The translations under genes were made by a program, and so were the position numbers. A stretch of DNA of 64,000 nucleotides from Candidatus Rokuibacteriota bacterium. GTDB taxonomy: Bacteria > Methylomirabilota > Methylomirabilia > Rokubacteriales > CSP1-6. This document shows positions 33,801-41,990 of the stretch, in pieces (position 1 is the first letter of the stretch; the number at the start of each line of letters is the position of its first letter). The notes under the pieces were generated by a model that was not told the origin of the DNA, did not search any database, and saw nothing but the letters and a program-made list of their open reading frames with translations. The stretch spans positions 43,502 through 107,501 of the forward strand of contig JACPDG010000037.1 of the NCBI GenBank assembly GCA_016184125.1, read 5' to 3'.

Positions 33801-34799
33801 ATGGAGAGACTGGCACCCGCCGGGGCAGGCGCCGCACCCTCGCGGCTCCTGCCCGGCGCGGCGTCGGCGTCGGCGCGGAGCGCGGTCAGCGGCGACCGTC
33901 TGTTCCGCGCGCTCCTCCGCGCCGTCGGTCTCGGCTTCGTTCTCGTGATGCTCGCGATGATCGCGGCCCTCGCCATCGCCGCGTGGCCGGCGATCCGGCA
34001 GTTCGGATGGGGCTTCGTCGTCGAGAGCAACTGGGACCCCGTCCAGGAGAGCTTCGGCGCTCTGCCCTTCATCTACGGCACGCTGCTCTCCTCCATCCTC
34101 GCGCTCCTCATCGCCGTGCCCCTCGGGCTCGGCGCCGCGATCTACCTGGCCGAGCTCGCGCCGGCGTGGATCCGCCCACCGGTCGGGTTCCTGATCGAGC
34201 TGCTCGCGGCGGTCCCCAGCGTCGTGTACGGTCTCTGGGGCATCTTCGTGCTCGCCCCCCTGCTCCGCAGCTGGGTCCAGCCGTTCCTCGGCGCCACGCT
34301 CGGATGGCTGCCGCTCTTCCAGGGTCCGCCGTACGGCGTCGGCATGCTCGCCGCCGGCATCATCCTCGCGATCATGGTCGTGCCCTTCATCGCGACGGTC
34401 AGCCGTGACGTGCTGCTCGCGGTGCCGAGCCAGCAGCGCGAAGCTGCGCTCGCGCTCGGCGCCACGGGGTGGGAGACGACGCGCGTCGCGGTCCTCCGTT
34501 ACGGCCGCTCCGGCCTCATCGGCGCGATCCTGCTCGGGCTCGGCCGGGCACTCGGGGAGACCATGGCCGTCACGATGGTGATCGGCAACCGCCCGGAGAT
34601 CGCCGCGTCGCTGTTCGCGCCCGGATACACGATGGCGAGCGTCATCGCCAACGAGTTCACCGAGGCGACGTCGGACCTCTACCTCGCGGCGCTGATCGAG
34701 GTGGCGCTGCTGCTGCTCGTCATCACCGTGGTCGTGAACGCGCTCGCCCGCCTCCTCGTGTGGAGCGTCGGCGGTCCCGTGAAGACGGTCCGCGAGTGA
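33801..34799 (+). CDS. pstC: Phosphate ABC transporter permease PstC
   Basis: 332 residues; ATG at 33801, 17 bp after pstS. Six helices, WDPVQESFGALPFIYGTLLSS and EAALALGATGWETTRVAVLRYGRSGL (EAA loop), and LGRALGETMAVTMVIGN are PstC features. Forms the membrane channel with PstA. Stop overlaps the pstA GTG. Confidence 0.94.
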   Translation: MERLAPAGAGAAPSRLLPGAASASARSAVSGDRLFRALLRAVGLGFVLVMLAMIAALAIAAWPAIRQFGWGFVVESNWDPVQESFGALPFIYGTLLSSILALLIAVPLGLGAAIYLAELAPAWIRPPVGFLIELLAAVPSVVYGLWGIFVLAPLLRSWVQPFLGATLGWLPLFQGPPYGVGMLAAGIILAIMVVPFIATVSRDVLLAVPSQQREAALALGATGWETTRVAVLRYGRSGLIGAILLGLGRALGETMAVTMVIGNRPEIAASLFAPGYTMASVIANEFTEATSDLYLAALIEVALLLLVITVVVNALARLLVWSVGGPVKTVRE

Positions 34800-35635
34800 C
34801 GAACCTCGGCCGGCGTCGGCTGATCGATCGACTCATGCGGCGCCTCGCGGCCTTGGCTGCGGGCCTGGTCGTGCTTCCCCTCGTCGTGATCTTCGGCTTC
34901 CTGCTCTACCAGGGCGGGACGGCCGTCAACCTGGACTTCTTTACCCAGCTCCCCAAGCCGGTCGGCGAACCCGGCGGCGGCATGGTGAACGCGATCGTGG
35001 GCAGCCTCGTCCTGCTCGGGCTCGCAGGACTGCTGGGGCTCCCCGCCGGGATCCTGGCTGGCCTCTACCTCGCGGAGTCACGCGATCGTCGCCTCACGTG
35101 GCTCGTCCGGTTCCTCGCCGACGTGCTCAACGGCGTCCCCTCGATCGTCATCGGGATCTTCGCCTACACCGTCGTCGTGCTCCCGATGCGGGGCTTCTCG
35201 GCGCTCGCCGGCGGCATCGCGCTCGCCATCATCATGATTCCGGTCGTGCTCCGCACCACCGAGGAGATGGTGCGCCTCGTGCCCGCCTCGCTCCGCGAGG
35301 CCGCGCTGGCCCTCGGCATCCCGGAGTGGAAGGTGATCCTGCGCGTCGTCGTGCCGACGGCGCGCGCCGGCATGGTCACGGGCGCCATGGTCGCGATCGC
35401 CCGGATCGCCGGCGAGACCGCGCCGCTGCTCTTCACCGCGTTCGGCAACCGCTTCTGGCACCAGGGCCTCGACGAGCCCATCGCAGCGCTGCCGCTCCAG
35501 ATTTTCGCGTACGCGATCGCGCCGTATGATGACTGGCACCGGCAGGCGTGGGCGGGCGCGCTGGTGTTGATTGCGTTGGTGTTCCTCGTGAGCCTGGTCG
35601 CGCGGTTCGCGACGCGGCGTCCCGGGGGCGCGTGA
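34796..35635 (+). CDS. pstA: Phosphate ABC transporter permease PstA
   Basis: 279 residues, GTG start within the pstC stop (GTGA). Visible PstA motifs: GGGMVNAIVGSLVLLGLAGLLGLPAGILAGLYLAE, LNGVPSIVIGIFAY, LREAALALGIPEWKVILRVVVPTA and RIAGETAPLLFTAFGN. The 90-bp gap to pstB is full of short near-repeats of GCGTGAGAGGCGC and GCTGAGAGCG. Confidence 0.94.
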   Translation: MTNLGRRRLIDRLMRRLAALAAGLVVLPLVVIFGFLLYQGGTAVNLDFFTQLPKPVGEPGGGMVNAIVGSLVLLGLAGLLGLPAGILAGLYLAESRDRRLTWLVRFLADVLNGVPSIVIGIFAYTVVVLPMRGFSALAGGIALAIIMIPVVLRTTEEMVRLVPASLREAALALGIPEWKVILRVVVPTARAGMVTGAMVAIARIAGETAPLLFTAFGNRFWHQGLDEPIAALPLQIFAYAIAPYDDWHRQAWAGALVLIALVFLVSLVARFATRRPGGA

Positions 35636-35724
35636 GAGGCGCCCGAGTGCGCTCGAGCGACGCTGAGAGCGCGTGAGAGGCGCTGAGAGCGCCGGAGCGG
35701 CGCGCACGCGCGCCGGAGGTGACG

Positions 35725-36483
35725 ATGGCTGACGGCATCCGCGTCCTGTCGCTGAGCGCGTGGTTCGGATCCCAGCGCGTGCTCAGGAACGTCTTCGTGA
35801 ATATCGCGCCGAACGAGGTCACGGCGATCATCGGCCCGTCCGGCTGCGGCAAGTCGACGTTCATCCGCTGCCTGAACCGGATGCACGAGGTCGTGCCGGG
35901 CGCGCGCGCCGACGGCCGGGTGCTGCTGAACGGCGAGGACGTCTACGCGCCGGGCACGGACCCGGTCACGATCCGCCGGCGCATCGGCATGGTGTTCCAG
36001 AAGCCGAACCCCTTCCCGACCATGTCCGTCTTCGACAACGTCGCCGCCGGCCTCCGGCTGGCCGGCGTCCGCAACCGGGCCGCGCTCCACGAGGCCGTCG
36101 AGCGCGCGCTCGGTCAGGCGGCGCTCTGGGACGAGGTCAAGGACAGCCTCGGCAAGTCGGGCGCGAGCCTGTCGGGCGGCCAGCAGCAGCGCCTCTGCAT
36201 CGCACGCGCGCTCGCTGTCGGGCCGGAGGTGCTCCTGATGGACGAGCCGTCCTCGGCGCTCGACCCGATCGCGACGGCCAAGATCGAGGAGCTCATCCTC
36301 GAGCTCAAGAAGGACCTCATGGTCGTCATCGTCACGCACAACATGCAGCAGGCCGCGCGCGTGGCGGACGCGACCGGGTTCTTCCTGCTCGGCGAGCTCG
36401 TCGAGTTCGCGAGGACGCGCGAGATCTTCACGAGCCCCCGGGACAAGCGCACGGAGGACTACATCACGGGGCGCTTCGGATGA
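35725..36483 (+). CDS. pstB: Phosphate ABC transporter ATPase PstB
   Basis: 252 residues. Walker A GPSGCGKS (37-44), PstB-typical [13 protein letters not shown] and [15 protein letters not shown], signature [15 protein letters not shown], Walker [17 protein letters not shown] at 35725 preferred over an in-frame GTG at 35719 because GGAGG is then correctly spaced. Ends with the family-typical [10 protein letters not shown]. Confidence 0.95.
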   Translation: MADGIRVLSLSAWFGSQRVLRNVFVNIAPNEVTAIIGPSGCGKSTFIRCLNRMHEVVPGARADGRVLLNGEDVYAPGTDPVTIRRRIGMVFQKPNPFPTMSVFDNVAAGLRLAGVRNRAALHEAVERALGQAALWDEVKDSLGKSGASLSGGQQQRLCIARALAVGPEVLLMDEPSSALDPIATAKIEELILELKKDLMVVIVTHNMQQAARVADATGFFLLGELVEFARTREIFTSPRDKRTEDYITGRFG

Positions 36484-36505
36484 GGCCCGGGACCAGGAGC
36501 GAGCG

Positions 36506-37171
36506 ATGAGCCCGATGCAGCGACACTTCCACGACGAGCTCGAGCGACTCAAGCAGACGGTCCTCGCCATGAGCGCGCTCGTCGAGGACCAGATCCGGCT
36601 GTCGATGCGTGCGCTCATCGAGCGCGACGACGCGCTGGCGCGCCGGGTCCTGGAGCTCGAGCGCCGCGTCAACGACTACGACGTCGAGATCGACGCCAGG
36701 TGCATCGAGCTGCTGGCCCTGTACCAGCCGGCGGCGGGCGATCTCCGCTTCATCACGACCGCGATGAAGATCGTGACGGACCTCGAACGGATGGGCGATC
36801 AGGCCGAAGGCATCGCGCGCCGGGCGATCCAGCTCAACCGCGAGCCTCAGCTCAAGCCGTACATCGACCTGCCGCGCATGGCGGAGCGCGTCCAGGGCAT
36901 GGTGAAGGCGAGCCTCGACGCGTTCGTCACCCGCGACGCGCGGCTCGCGCGCCAGGTGTGCGCCAGCGACGACGAGGTGGACGCGCTGAACGAGCAGATC
37001 TTCCGGGAGCTGCTGACCTACATGACGTCCGACGCCGGGACCATCCCGCGAGCGATCCTGCTCATCCTGATCGCCCGCTCGCTCGAGCGCATCGGTGACC
37101 ACGCGACCAATGTCGCCGAGATGGTGATCTACCTGGTCGAGTCCAAGCTCGTGCGACACTCGCTGGCGTGA
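36506..37171 (+). CDS. phoU: Phosphate signalling regulator PhoU
   Basis: 221 residues, two three-helix bundles with the repeated metal-site motifs TAMKIVTDLERMGDQAEGIARR and LIARSLERIGDHATNVAEMVIYLVE. Links PstSCAB transport to PhoR and prevents phosphate over-accumulation. Last gene of the pst operon. Confidence 0.94.
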   Translation: MSPMQRHFHDELERLKQTVLAMSALVEDQIRLSMRALIERDDALARRVLELERRVNDYDVEIDARCIELLALYQPAAGDLRFITTAMKIVTDLERMGDQAEGIARRAIQLNREPQLKPYIDLPRMAERVQGMVKASLDAFVTRDARLARQVCASDDEVDALNEQIFRELLTYMTSDAGTIPRAILLILIARSLERIGDHATNVAEMVIYLVESKLVRHSLA

Positions 37172-37237
37172 CGGCGGACCGCGCTCGGCGCGGCGCAATG
37201 CACGGTCGACCAGGCGAAGGACATTGCGGCCGGCTCG

Positions 37238-37280
37238 TTGACGGGTCGGCCCGCCGCCGGTAGACTGCAACTCGTTTGCA
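37238..37280 (+). promoter_or_regulatory. Promoter and palindromic operator of the zinc operon
   Basis: TTGACG (37238-37243), 17-bp spacer, TAGACT (37261-37266). Overlapping the expected start of transcription is the perfect inverted repeat TGCAA-CTCGT-TTGCA (37266-37280), three bases before the ATG. Its place and symmetry suit a Fur/Zur-family autorepressor site, though it differs from classic Zur boxes. Confidence 0.65.
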
Positions 37281-37282
37281 AT

Positions 37283-37759
37283 ATGAATCCCCGCGATTCC
37301 CGCACGGCCGTCACTGCGCTCCTTGCCGACCGCGGTTATCGCCTGACGGCGCCGCGACGCCAGGTCCTCGACGTGCTCGTGGCGAGTCGCACCCCTCTCT
37401 CCGCCGCCGAGATTCACCGGCGGCTCGAAAACCGCCGGATCAACCTGGCGTCGGTGTACCGGACCATCTACGTGCTTCGGCGGCTCGAGGCGGTGCGCGT
37501 GACCGACGCCATTGGCGCGGAGCAGCGGTTCGAACTGGCCGATCCGTTCAGCGCGCACCACCATCATCTGATCTGCCAGGACTGCGGCCGGATCGACGAC
37601 TTCGAGGGATGCCCGTTGGAAGAGCGGGTCCTGCGTGCCGTGAACCGCCGGGTGCGCCGGTCTCGGCGGTTCCGGGTCGTCCAGCACGAGCTCCGCCTCA
37701 TCGGCGCCTGCGCCGACTGCGACCGGGGCCGGCCTGACGGCGCAGAGAGGCGGCCATGA
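37283..37759 (+). CDS. zur: Fur-family transcriptional regulator, probably Zur
   Basis: 158 residues. Winged helix YRLTAPRRQVLDVLVASRTPLSAAEIHRRL with RINLASVYRTIYVLRRLEAV, then the metal domain: HHHH (92-95), C98/C101 and C143/C146 for the structural zinc. Zinc specificity is inferred from the genes that follow (znuA, znuC, znuB), with which it forms an overlapping operon. Represses when metal-loaded; the palindrome at 37266 is the likely site. Confidence 0.85.
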   Translation: MNPRDSRTAVTALLADRGYRLTAPRRQVLDVLVASRTPLSAAEIHRRLENRRINLASVYRTIYVLRRLEAVRVTDAIGAEQRFELADPFSAHHHHLICQDCGRIDDFEGCPLEERVLRAVNRRVRRSRRFRVVQHELRLIGACADCDRGRPDGAERRP

Positions 37760-38718
37760 GTCGCGCCGCGGGCGCCCTGGGAATTGCCGCCTTCGTCCTG
37801 GCGGGCGCGCTGCCCGCCCTCTGGCTCTGGCCGGGTCGGCCTCCAGGGACCGAGCGTCTCGTGGTCGTCGCGACCTTCTATCCTCTCCACGAGTTCGCCC
37901 GCCAGGTCGGCGGCGATCGGGTGGAGGTGACCACGCTGGTCCCGGCTGGCGTGGAGCCCCACGACTGGGAGCCTTCCCCCCAGGACGTGGCGCGTCTCGA
38001 GCGAGCCAGGGTCTTCATCTACAACGGGGCGGGCCTTGAGCCTTGGGTCGGCAAGCTGCTGGAGGCGGCACGGGCATCGTCCCGGGTGATCGTGAACACG
38101 ACTGAACGGGTCCCACTCCGCACCGCAGACCTCCCGGGGCATGACGACGACAAGCACCGGTTGGAATCCCAGGGCCAAAGGGGCTGGCAGGCGCCCGATC
38201 CGCACGTCTGGCTCGACCCGCTTCTCGCCCAGATCCAGGTCGAGGCGATCCGGGCCGGGCTGGCCGAGGCTGCTCCGGCATCCGCGGCCACTTTCGAGGC
38301 CAGCGCCCGGGCAGTCGCCGGGGAGCTCTCGGGTCTCCATCGCGAGCTCGAGCGGGGGCTCGCGGACTGCGCCCGCCGGGAGGTCGTCACCTCTCACGCG
38401 GCGTTCGGCTACCTCGCGGCCCGCTACCGGCTCACGGTGGTCCCGATCATGGGCCTGGCGCCGGAGGCCGAGCCGAGTCCAGCCGAGCTGGCCCGCATCG
38501 TCCGATTCGCCCGCCGCCGTCAGGTCCGCGCGGTCTTTTCCGAGACCCTCGTGAGCCCCAAGCTCGCCGAGACCCTCTCGCGGGAGATCGGTGCGCGGAC
38601 GCTCGTCCTCAATCCCATCGAGGGGCTCACGAAAGAAGACGCCGCCGCTGGCAAGAACTACCTCAGCCTCATGCGCGACAATCTCCAGAGCCTCCGCGCC
38701 GGGCTCGAGTGCCGATGA
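37756..38718 (+). CDS. znuA: Zinc ABC transporter substrate-binding protein
   Basis: 320 residues, uncleaved or signal-type N-terminal helix (8-26). Cluster A-I fold with metal ligands H45 (FYPLHEF), H69 region (GVEPHDWEP), a short acidic/His loop GHDDDKH near 128-134, H in PDPHVWLDP and H in VTSHAAFGYLAARY. The His-rich loop, though short, favours zinc over manganese. ATGA overlap with the regulator gene. Confidence 0.9.
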   Translation: MSRAAGALGIAAFVLAGALPALWLWPGRPPGTERLVVVATFYPLHEFARQVGGDRVEVTTLVPAGVEPHDWEPSPQDVARLERARVFIYNGAGLEPWVGKLLEAARASSRVIVNTTERVPLRTADLPGHDDDKHRLESQGQRGWQAPDPHVWLDPLLAQIQVEAIRAGLAEAAPASAATFEASARAVAGELSGLHRELERGLADCARREVVTSHAAFGYLAARYRLTVVPIMGLAPEAEPSPAELARIVRFARRRQVRAVFSETLVSPKLAETLSREIGARTLVLNPIEGLTKEDAAAGKNYLSLMRDNLQSLRAGLECR

Positions 38719-39458
38719 CGCCGCTCGTCGAGCTCCGAGGCGTGCGCGTCAACTACGAGGCCGTCCCCGTCCTCGAGGACATCACGCTGACGGTCGAGCG
38801 CGGCGACTTCCTCGGCATCATCGGTCCCAACGGTGGAGGCAAGACCACCCTCCTCAAGATCATGCTGGGACTCCTCGTCCCCAGCTCTGGTGAGGTGAGG
38901 CTCTTCGGCGAGCCGATCGAGCGCTTCGATGCCTGGCACCGGCTCGGCTACGTGCCTCAGAAAGTCGTCTTCGATCCCACCGTTCCCGCGACCGTGGAAG
39001 AGGTGGTGACGACTGCGCTTGCCGCGCGCGCCGGCCTCTTCCGCCGGCTGAGCCGGGCCGAACGGCAACGCGCGATGGACGCCCTGATCCTGGCGGGGAT
39101 GGACCGACACCGCGCTGGCCGCATCGGCCACCTCTCGGTGGGCCAGCAACAGCGCGTCCTCATCGCGCGGGCGCTCGTCACCGGCCCGGAGATCCTCATC
39201 CTCGACGAGCCCACCGGCGGCGTGGACCCTGAAGCCCAGGCCAGCTTCTACGCGCTGCTCCACACCCTGAACCGCGAACAGGGCGTGACGCTGGTCCTCG
39301 TCTCCCACGAGCTGGCCGTGGTGGCGAGGGCGGTCACCAAAGTCGCCTGCCTCAACCGGCGCATGGTCTTCCACGGCGGCCCTGCCGAAGCCCTGACCGA
39401 TGCGGGCCTCGCGGCACTCTACGGGTCCTCGGCCCGCCTCGTGTCGCACCTCCACTGA
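38715..39458 (+). CDS. znuC: Zinc ABC transporter ATPase
   Basis: 247 residues. Walker A GPNGGGKTTL, Q-loop YVPQK, signature LSVGQQQRVLIARAL and Walker B ILILDEPTGGVDP. ATG at 38715 overlaps the znuA stop (ATGA); an in-frame GTG two codons earlier is possible. Energises the permease next door. Confidence 0.92.
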   Translation: MTPLVELRGVRVNYEAVPVLEDITLTVERGDFLGIIGPNGGGKTTLLKIMLGLLVPSSGEVRLFGEPIERFDAWHRLGYVPQKVVFDPTVPATVEEVVTTALAARAGLFRRLSRAERQRAMDALILAGMDRHRAGRIGHLSVGQQQRVLIARALVTGPEILILDEPTGGVDPEAQASFYALLHTLNREQGVTLVLVSHELAVVARAVTKVACLNRRMVFHGGPAEALTDAGLAALYGSSARLVSHLH

Positions 39459-39459
39459 A

Positions 39460-40749
39460 ATGCCGGAGTTTCTCCAGTACGGCTTCATGCAGCGCGCGCT
39501 CCTCGTCGGGGCCGTCACCGCGCTGATCTGCCCCGCGATCGGGGTCTTCCTGGTCCCGCGGCGGCTGTCGCTCATCGCCGACTCGCTCGCCCATGTCGCT
39601 CTGGCCGGCATCGCCCTGGCCCTCGTGGTGGGCATCTCTCCGATCCTTGGCGCCCTGGGCGTGACGGTTGCCGGCGCCGTGGGGATCGACCGGCTCCGCG
39701 CCCGGGGCCGGCTCCAGGGCGACGCCGCCCTCGCGGTGTTCCTCTCGGGTGGGTTCGCCGTGGCCGTGGTGCTCATCAGCCTGGCCCGGGGCTTCAACGC
39801 CGATCTCTTCGCGCTGCTCTTCGGCAGCATCCTGACCGTCAGCCCCTTGGACGTCTGGCTGATTCTCGCGCTGGGGCTCGTCGTCGCTTTGGTGATCGGC
39901 GGCCTCTATCCCCGACTCCTCGCCGTCACCCTGAACGAGGACCTGGCCCGCACCAGCGGCATCCGCGTGTCCGCCCTGAATCTCGGGCTCACGGTGCTCA
40001 CTGCGCTCACGACGGTCGTCGCCATGCGCATCGTTGGCGTGCTCCTCGTGAGCGCCATGATCGTCATTCCGGCCCTCACGGGATTCGCCCTGGCACGGAG
40101 CTTCCGCGGAGCGCTCCTGGCGGCCATGGGGACGGCGCTCGCGGCCGTGGTCGTGGGCCTCGTCGCGGCCTATTACCTCGGGGTGGCCGCGGGCGGCGCC
40201 ATCGTCCTCAGCAGCCTCGTGTTGTTTGGTGTGGCCTCCCTTCACGGCCGCTCCCCGCGCGTCGCGACTCGGTCGCTCGCGGCGGTCCTCGCCATCCTCA
40301 CCAGTTTCCCCGTCGTGACCGCCGCGGCGGATGCTGACTGCCCGCGGTGGCGAGACGCCTTTCAGGGTATGCCGTCCCGGACGGTGCGGATCGATTCGGG
40401 TGACCGGACCCTGACCGTGACGGTGAAGTTGGCCGACAACGACGAGCGCCGCGCCGCGGGATACCAGTGCGCGACGGCGGAGGACATCCGCTCGACCGTC
40501 ATCCTCTTCGACTTCGGTCGAGAGATCCTGACGCAGTTCCACATGCAGAACGTCCCCGCTCCGCTCGACATCGCGTTTGCGAAAGCCGACGGCCGTATCT
40601 TCGCCATGCTCCGCATGGACCCTAGCCCGACCAGACTCTACGGCCCCCTGGGTCCGTTCCGGTTCGCGATCGAGGCCAGGGCCGGGTTCTTCGAATCCAG
40701 GGGCATTCGGGCGGGAGCGGCGAGACTCATCGCTCTCGAGGGCCGGTAG
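39460..40749 (+). CDS. znuB: Zinc permease ZnuB fused to a DUF192 domain
   Basis: 429 residues. Residues about 1-265 are a complete ABC-3 permease (LQYGFMQRALLVGAVTALICPAIGVFLVPRRLSLIADSLAHVALAG; MRIVGVLLVSAMIVIPALTGFALAR). The frame continues through a signal-peptide-like helix (VATRSLAAVLAILTSFPVVT, about 270-290) into DUF192 (about 295-429: ILTQFHMQNVPAPLDIAFAK, ADGRIFAMLRMDP, FRFAIEARAGFFESRGIRAG). No stop or start separates the parts in the given sequence. The topology would put DUF192 in the periplasm. Normal ZnuB is about 260-280 residues. Confidence 0.85.
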   Translation: MPEFLQYGFMQRALLVGAVTALICPAIGVFLVPRRLSLIADSLAHVALAGIALALVVGISPILGALGVTVAGAVGIDRLRARGRLQGDAALAVFLSGGFAVAVVLISLARGFNADLFALLFGSILTVSPLDVWLILALGLVVALVIGGLYPRLLAVTLNEDLARTSGIRVSALNLGLTVLTALTTVVAMRIVGVLLVSAMIVIPALTGFALARSFRGALLAAMGTALAAVVVGLVAAYYLGVAAGGAIVLSSLVLFGVASLHGRSPRVATRSLAAVLAILTSFPVVTAAADADCPRWRDAFQGMPSRTVRIDSGDRTLTVTVKLADNDERRAAGYQCATAEDIRSTVILFDFGREILTQFHMQNVPAPLDIAFAKADGRIFAMLRMDPSPTRLYGPLGPFRFAIEARAGFFESRGIRAGAARLIALEGR

Positions 40750-41094
40750 CCCGTCCGGACCGGGCCTGCTTCTCCTGACCCGTGGCGTCTGCGGCTAGTC
40801 TGCGAGGGCCGGGACGAGGGATACGAGTGTGTCTCCGAGATCGCGGACGTATGCCAGACGGATGGCGGCGTCTTCCTCCACGCCTTCTTGTACCGCTCGA
40901 CGACGGCCCCGACGCGACTGCTGGGCGGAGCCGTCGGTGGCAGCCTGGCGCTGCAGGCGCTCGGGATGATCCTCCCGCCGCTGCGGCGCCTGCTCGGCCT
41001 CACGCCGTTGACGCTCGGCGGCTGGGCCCTCGCCGGTGGGGCCGCCGCGGCACCGCTCATCGTGCGCTCGCTCGGGTCGCCCGCGCGTCCCTGA
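40750..41094 (+). pseudogene. C-terminal remnant of a cation P-type ATPase
   Basis: A start-less open frame continues in phase after the znuB stop. From about 40865 it reads FLHAFLYRS, LLGGAVGGSLALQALGMILP, PLRRLLGLTPLTLGGWALAG: the last membrane helices of calcium-type P-ATPases (Cation_ATPase_C). The first ~38 codons (EGRDEGYECVSEIADVCQTD) are of other origin. Everything with catalytic meaning is missing. Confidence 0.55.
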
Positions 41095-41121
41095 ACCACG
41101 GGCGCACGAAGACGGCCGCGG

Positions 41122-41336
41122 TCAGAGCGTCATCAGGAAGTCGAAGTGGCTGTCGGCGTGCTCGACCTCCACACCGTGATGCCGGGCGCATGCGGCGATG
41201 AGGACGTCGATGGCCGGCGCTGTTCTCACCATGCCGCATCCCCGGTCTCGACGAGTCGCCGCACCCGGTCGACGACCGTCGTCTGCCCGCTCCGCCGGAA
41301 GCAGTGGACCCAGGCCGAGGAATCGACGAGCTTCAC
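41122..41336 (-). pseudogene. vapC: VapC toxin gene with internal deletion
   Basis: Starts properly seven bases after vapB with GTG and KLVDSSAWVHCFRRSGQTTV, the PIN-domain N-terminus with its first catalytic aspartate, runs 36 residues to DAAW and a stop. In another frame follow APAIDVLIAACARHHGVEVE and HADSHFDFLMTL, the PIN C-terminus. The middle third is deleted, so no active toxin is made. Confidence 0.8.
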
Positions 41337-41342
41337 CGCGGA

Positions 41343-41546
41343 CTATTCCGTCCGGCGAAGCGTCATGAGCTCCTCGTGCGTGATGAACGTGTCCGACGTC
41401 CCGAAGTGTTTCGTCAGCGCGGCGATGCGCTTGCGCCGGTTGAAATCCTTCAGCGCAGTGACGACGGCTTCGCGCTTCGTCTTCGCCCGGGTGAACCGCA
41501 TGGCATCCCGGAGTTCCTTTTCAGGAATATCGATCGTCGTCTTCAC
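41343..41546 (-). CDS. vapB: VapB-type antitoxin (orphan)
   Basis: 67 residues, GTG start: MKTTIDIPEKELRDAMRFTR then AKTKREAVVTALKDFNRRKR, a ribbon-helix-helix N-terminus of the VapB/DUF2191 type and a toxin-wrapping tail. A TATGTA box ends exactly seven bases before the GTG (41559-41554), suggesting a leaderless mRNA. Its toxin partner downstream is broken, so this antitoxin may now serve only as a DNA-binding regulator. Confidence 0.8.
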   Translation of the reverse strand: MKTTIDIPEKELRDAMRFTRAKTKREAVVTALKDFNRRKRIAALTKHFGTSDTFITHEELMTLRRTE

Positions 41547-41829
41547 GGAATCCTACATAGCACTCGTTGGCATCCCAATTCAAGCCATCGGGAATCCGCA
41601 CTGGCTCCCGTGCCGGGGTGAAGCGTCACGCGGCACGTCGACGATGGGGCCTGTGGCTGTCCCATCGCCGCGAGCTCCGCCGCTGGCTCAACGCCGTCAC
41701 CGCCGCCGCGTTCGTCGGATGCGCCATCCTCACGCTGGTCGCAGTCGCAGGCGGCTGCCTGGTGCCAGAGCCCCGCGGCGCCGCCGATCCAGGTCGGCGT
41801 CCAGCGAAGAGCCTGTCGTGGCTGTTTCG
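41547..41829. other. Intergenic stretch with no convincing gene
   Basis: Part of a 444-bp gap between vapB and the amidase. A plus-strand frame 41567-41833 encodes a basic 88-residue peptide with one hydrophobic segment (WLNAVTAAAFVGCAILTLVA), but lacks a Shine-Dalgarno and any family match, so I do not call it. The right part of the gap holds the amidase promoter. Confidence 0.4.
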
Positions 41830-41859
41830 TTGACATCAAAAATCGTCATCGGCTACGCT
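41830..41859 (+). promoter_or_regulatory. Promoter candidate for the amidase-actin operon
   Basis: Perfect -35 TTGACA (41830-41835), 18-bp spacer, TACGCT (41854-41859). Gives a leader of about 125 nt before the amidase ATG. Confidence 0.55.
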
Positions 41860-41990
41860 GCGGGGAATCCGGTAGTCAGGAAATTGGTAATTGTTGGCGC
41901 TGGTGAATCATGCGGCGATCCCCTTCGACGGGATCGCGGCCCTCTGTGCCCTTCGTCCGGCGCGCGGCGGTGACGTAGCGCACCCGGGCG

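Noticed and set aside
40750..41094. Independent small membrane protein gene
   Set aside because: No credible start; the hydrophobic part matches only the end of P-type ATPases, so it is called a remnant.
41122..41546. Functional VapBC toxin-antitoxin system
   Set aside because: VapC is split over two frames with the middle of the PIN domain missing.
41567..41833. 88-residue ORF with one hydrophobic segment
   Set aside because: No ribosome site, basic low-complexity composition and no recognisable family; likely chance.
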